NCBI GenBank assembly: GCA_014885115.2
Contig: WKLE02001938.1
Span: 1-15,556 of the forward strand
Origin: Asterionellopsis glacialis
Taxonomy: Eukaryota > Bacillariophyta > Plagiogrammaphyceae > Rhaphoneidales > Asterionellopsidaceae
DNA length: 15,556 nucleotides
Direction: 5' to 3'
Shown piece after piece: positions 15,073-15,556 of this stretch; positions within the stretch are counted from its first letter, which is position 1, and each line of letters opens with the position of its first letter. The position numbers were made by a program, and so were the translations under genes. The notes under the pieces are model-generated. The model was not told the DNA's origin. It saw only the letters and a list, made by a program, of their open reading frames with translations, and made no database searches.

Positions 15073-15556
15073 GAAGTAAAGAAAATAAAAATATGTTTGT
15101 AAATTTTGTCTTTCGATTTATTAATTTGGGAAATTAAGGTGGTAGATTTGCTTACATTCACTACCTGGCATAAAACTGAAATTGCACCCCCCTCACCAGG
15201 ACAGATTTTCTGTGCTTTGATCTAGAATTTTTTTAAATTTTCTTGTTTTAGACCCCAACACACCGGGAATGATCCATTTCATCCCATTCTTTGGTCAGAA
15301 GTGAGTACCAAACCTTTTCCTAATAACATATTTTAGTTATAATCTGGTCCAACCTTGCAGATACAGTTCTTAGTTTGTTCAATTTTTCCAAAAAAAACAG
15401 TAAAAATGCTAAAATCACAAAATTTGTGTTTATATGCTCTAAGTTACATTATGAAAGACTGCATCTGCAATGTTGGGCCAGAATATATTAGTTTATGTAT
15501 CTATCTAATGGTTGTGTATGGGACAAATTAGTTAAAATGAAAGTCTGAGGTGTCAA
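15073..15556. other. AT-rich flank, nothing recognised
   Basis: No coding frame, repeat of significant length or RNA gene is supported. It lies outside the DNA transposon and may be host intergenic sequence or an older unrecognised repeat. Confidence 0.5.

Noticed and set aside
1..15556. CRISPR arrays, rRNA or tRNA genes
   Set aside because: No regularly spaced repeats and no recognisable RNA-gene sequence or cloverleaf were seen by eye on either strand.

Overview
This is a nuclear eukaryotic window, most likely from a diatom or a close stramenopile relative (moderate confidence). It holds one intact protein gene inside a mosaic of decayed transposable elements. The pointers are the remnants themselves: Ty3/gypsy pol of a type common in diatom genomes, BED-finger/DUF659-like hAT pieces, and a transposase with a Cys-rich tail. 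An intron-like interval with GT...AG borders and the absence of bacterial gene organisation also fit. I could not run a database search, so the lineage is inferred.

Layout. 1-295: Cys-rich C-terminal tail of a decayed transposase (+). 321-1667: broken, unrecognised coding remnant (+). 1683-2068: non-coding stretch with palindromes and a 13-bp-stem hairpin. 2069-3275: decayed hAT-like transposase (BED finger, then DUF659-like region), split by about 310 bp of an unrelated element and running directly into 3259-4147, a spermidine-synthase pseudogene with a candidate intron. 4417-5778 (-): intact RanGAP-like gene, the only gene here that looks functional. 5779-6091: its presumed promoter.

6092-15072: a DNA transposon bounded by about 170-180 bp inverted repeats that contain large palindromes. 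Its minus-strand transposase gene (14723 to 6597) is a pseudogene. A complete but dead LTR retrotransposon (7194-11991) splits it, with LTRs of 524 and 519 bp, TG...CA ends and a perfect 5-bp target duplication ACTTC. Removing the retrotransposon and one duplication copy restores an open frame across the junction. The transposase appears to combine a DDE core, a YqaJ/lambda-exonuclease-like nuclease region and a Cys-rich tail, which is the most novel feature of the window. 15073-15556 holds nothing I recognise.

The retrotransposon is Ty3/gypsy-like in the order gag, protease, RT, RNase H, integrase. It has lost its zinc knuckle, three of four RNase H catalytic acids and the second integrase Asp. 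The two LTRs differ mainly by CpG-type transitions, including five sites where one copy reads TG and the other CA. This is a signature of cytosine-methylation decay. The LTRs also carry a cluster of TGACGTCA (CRE/bZIP-type) sites.
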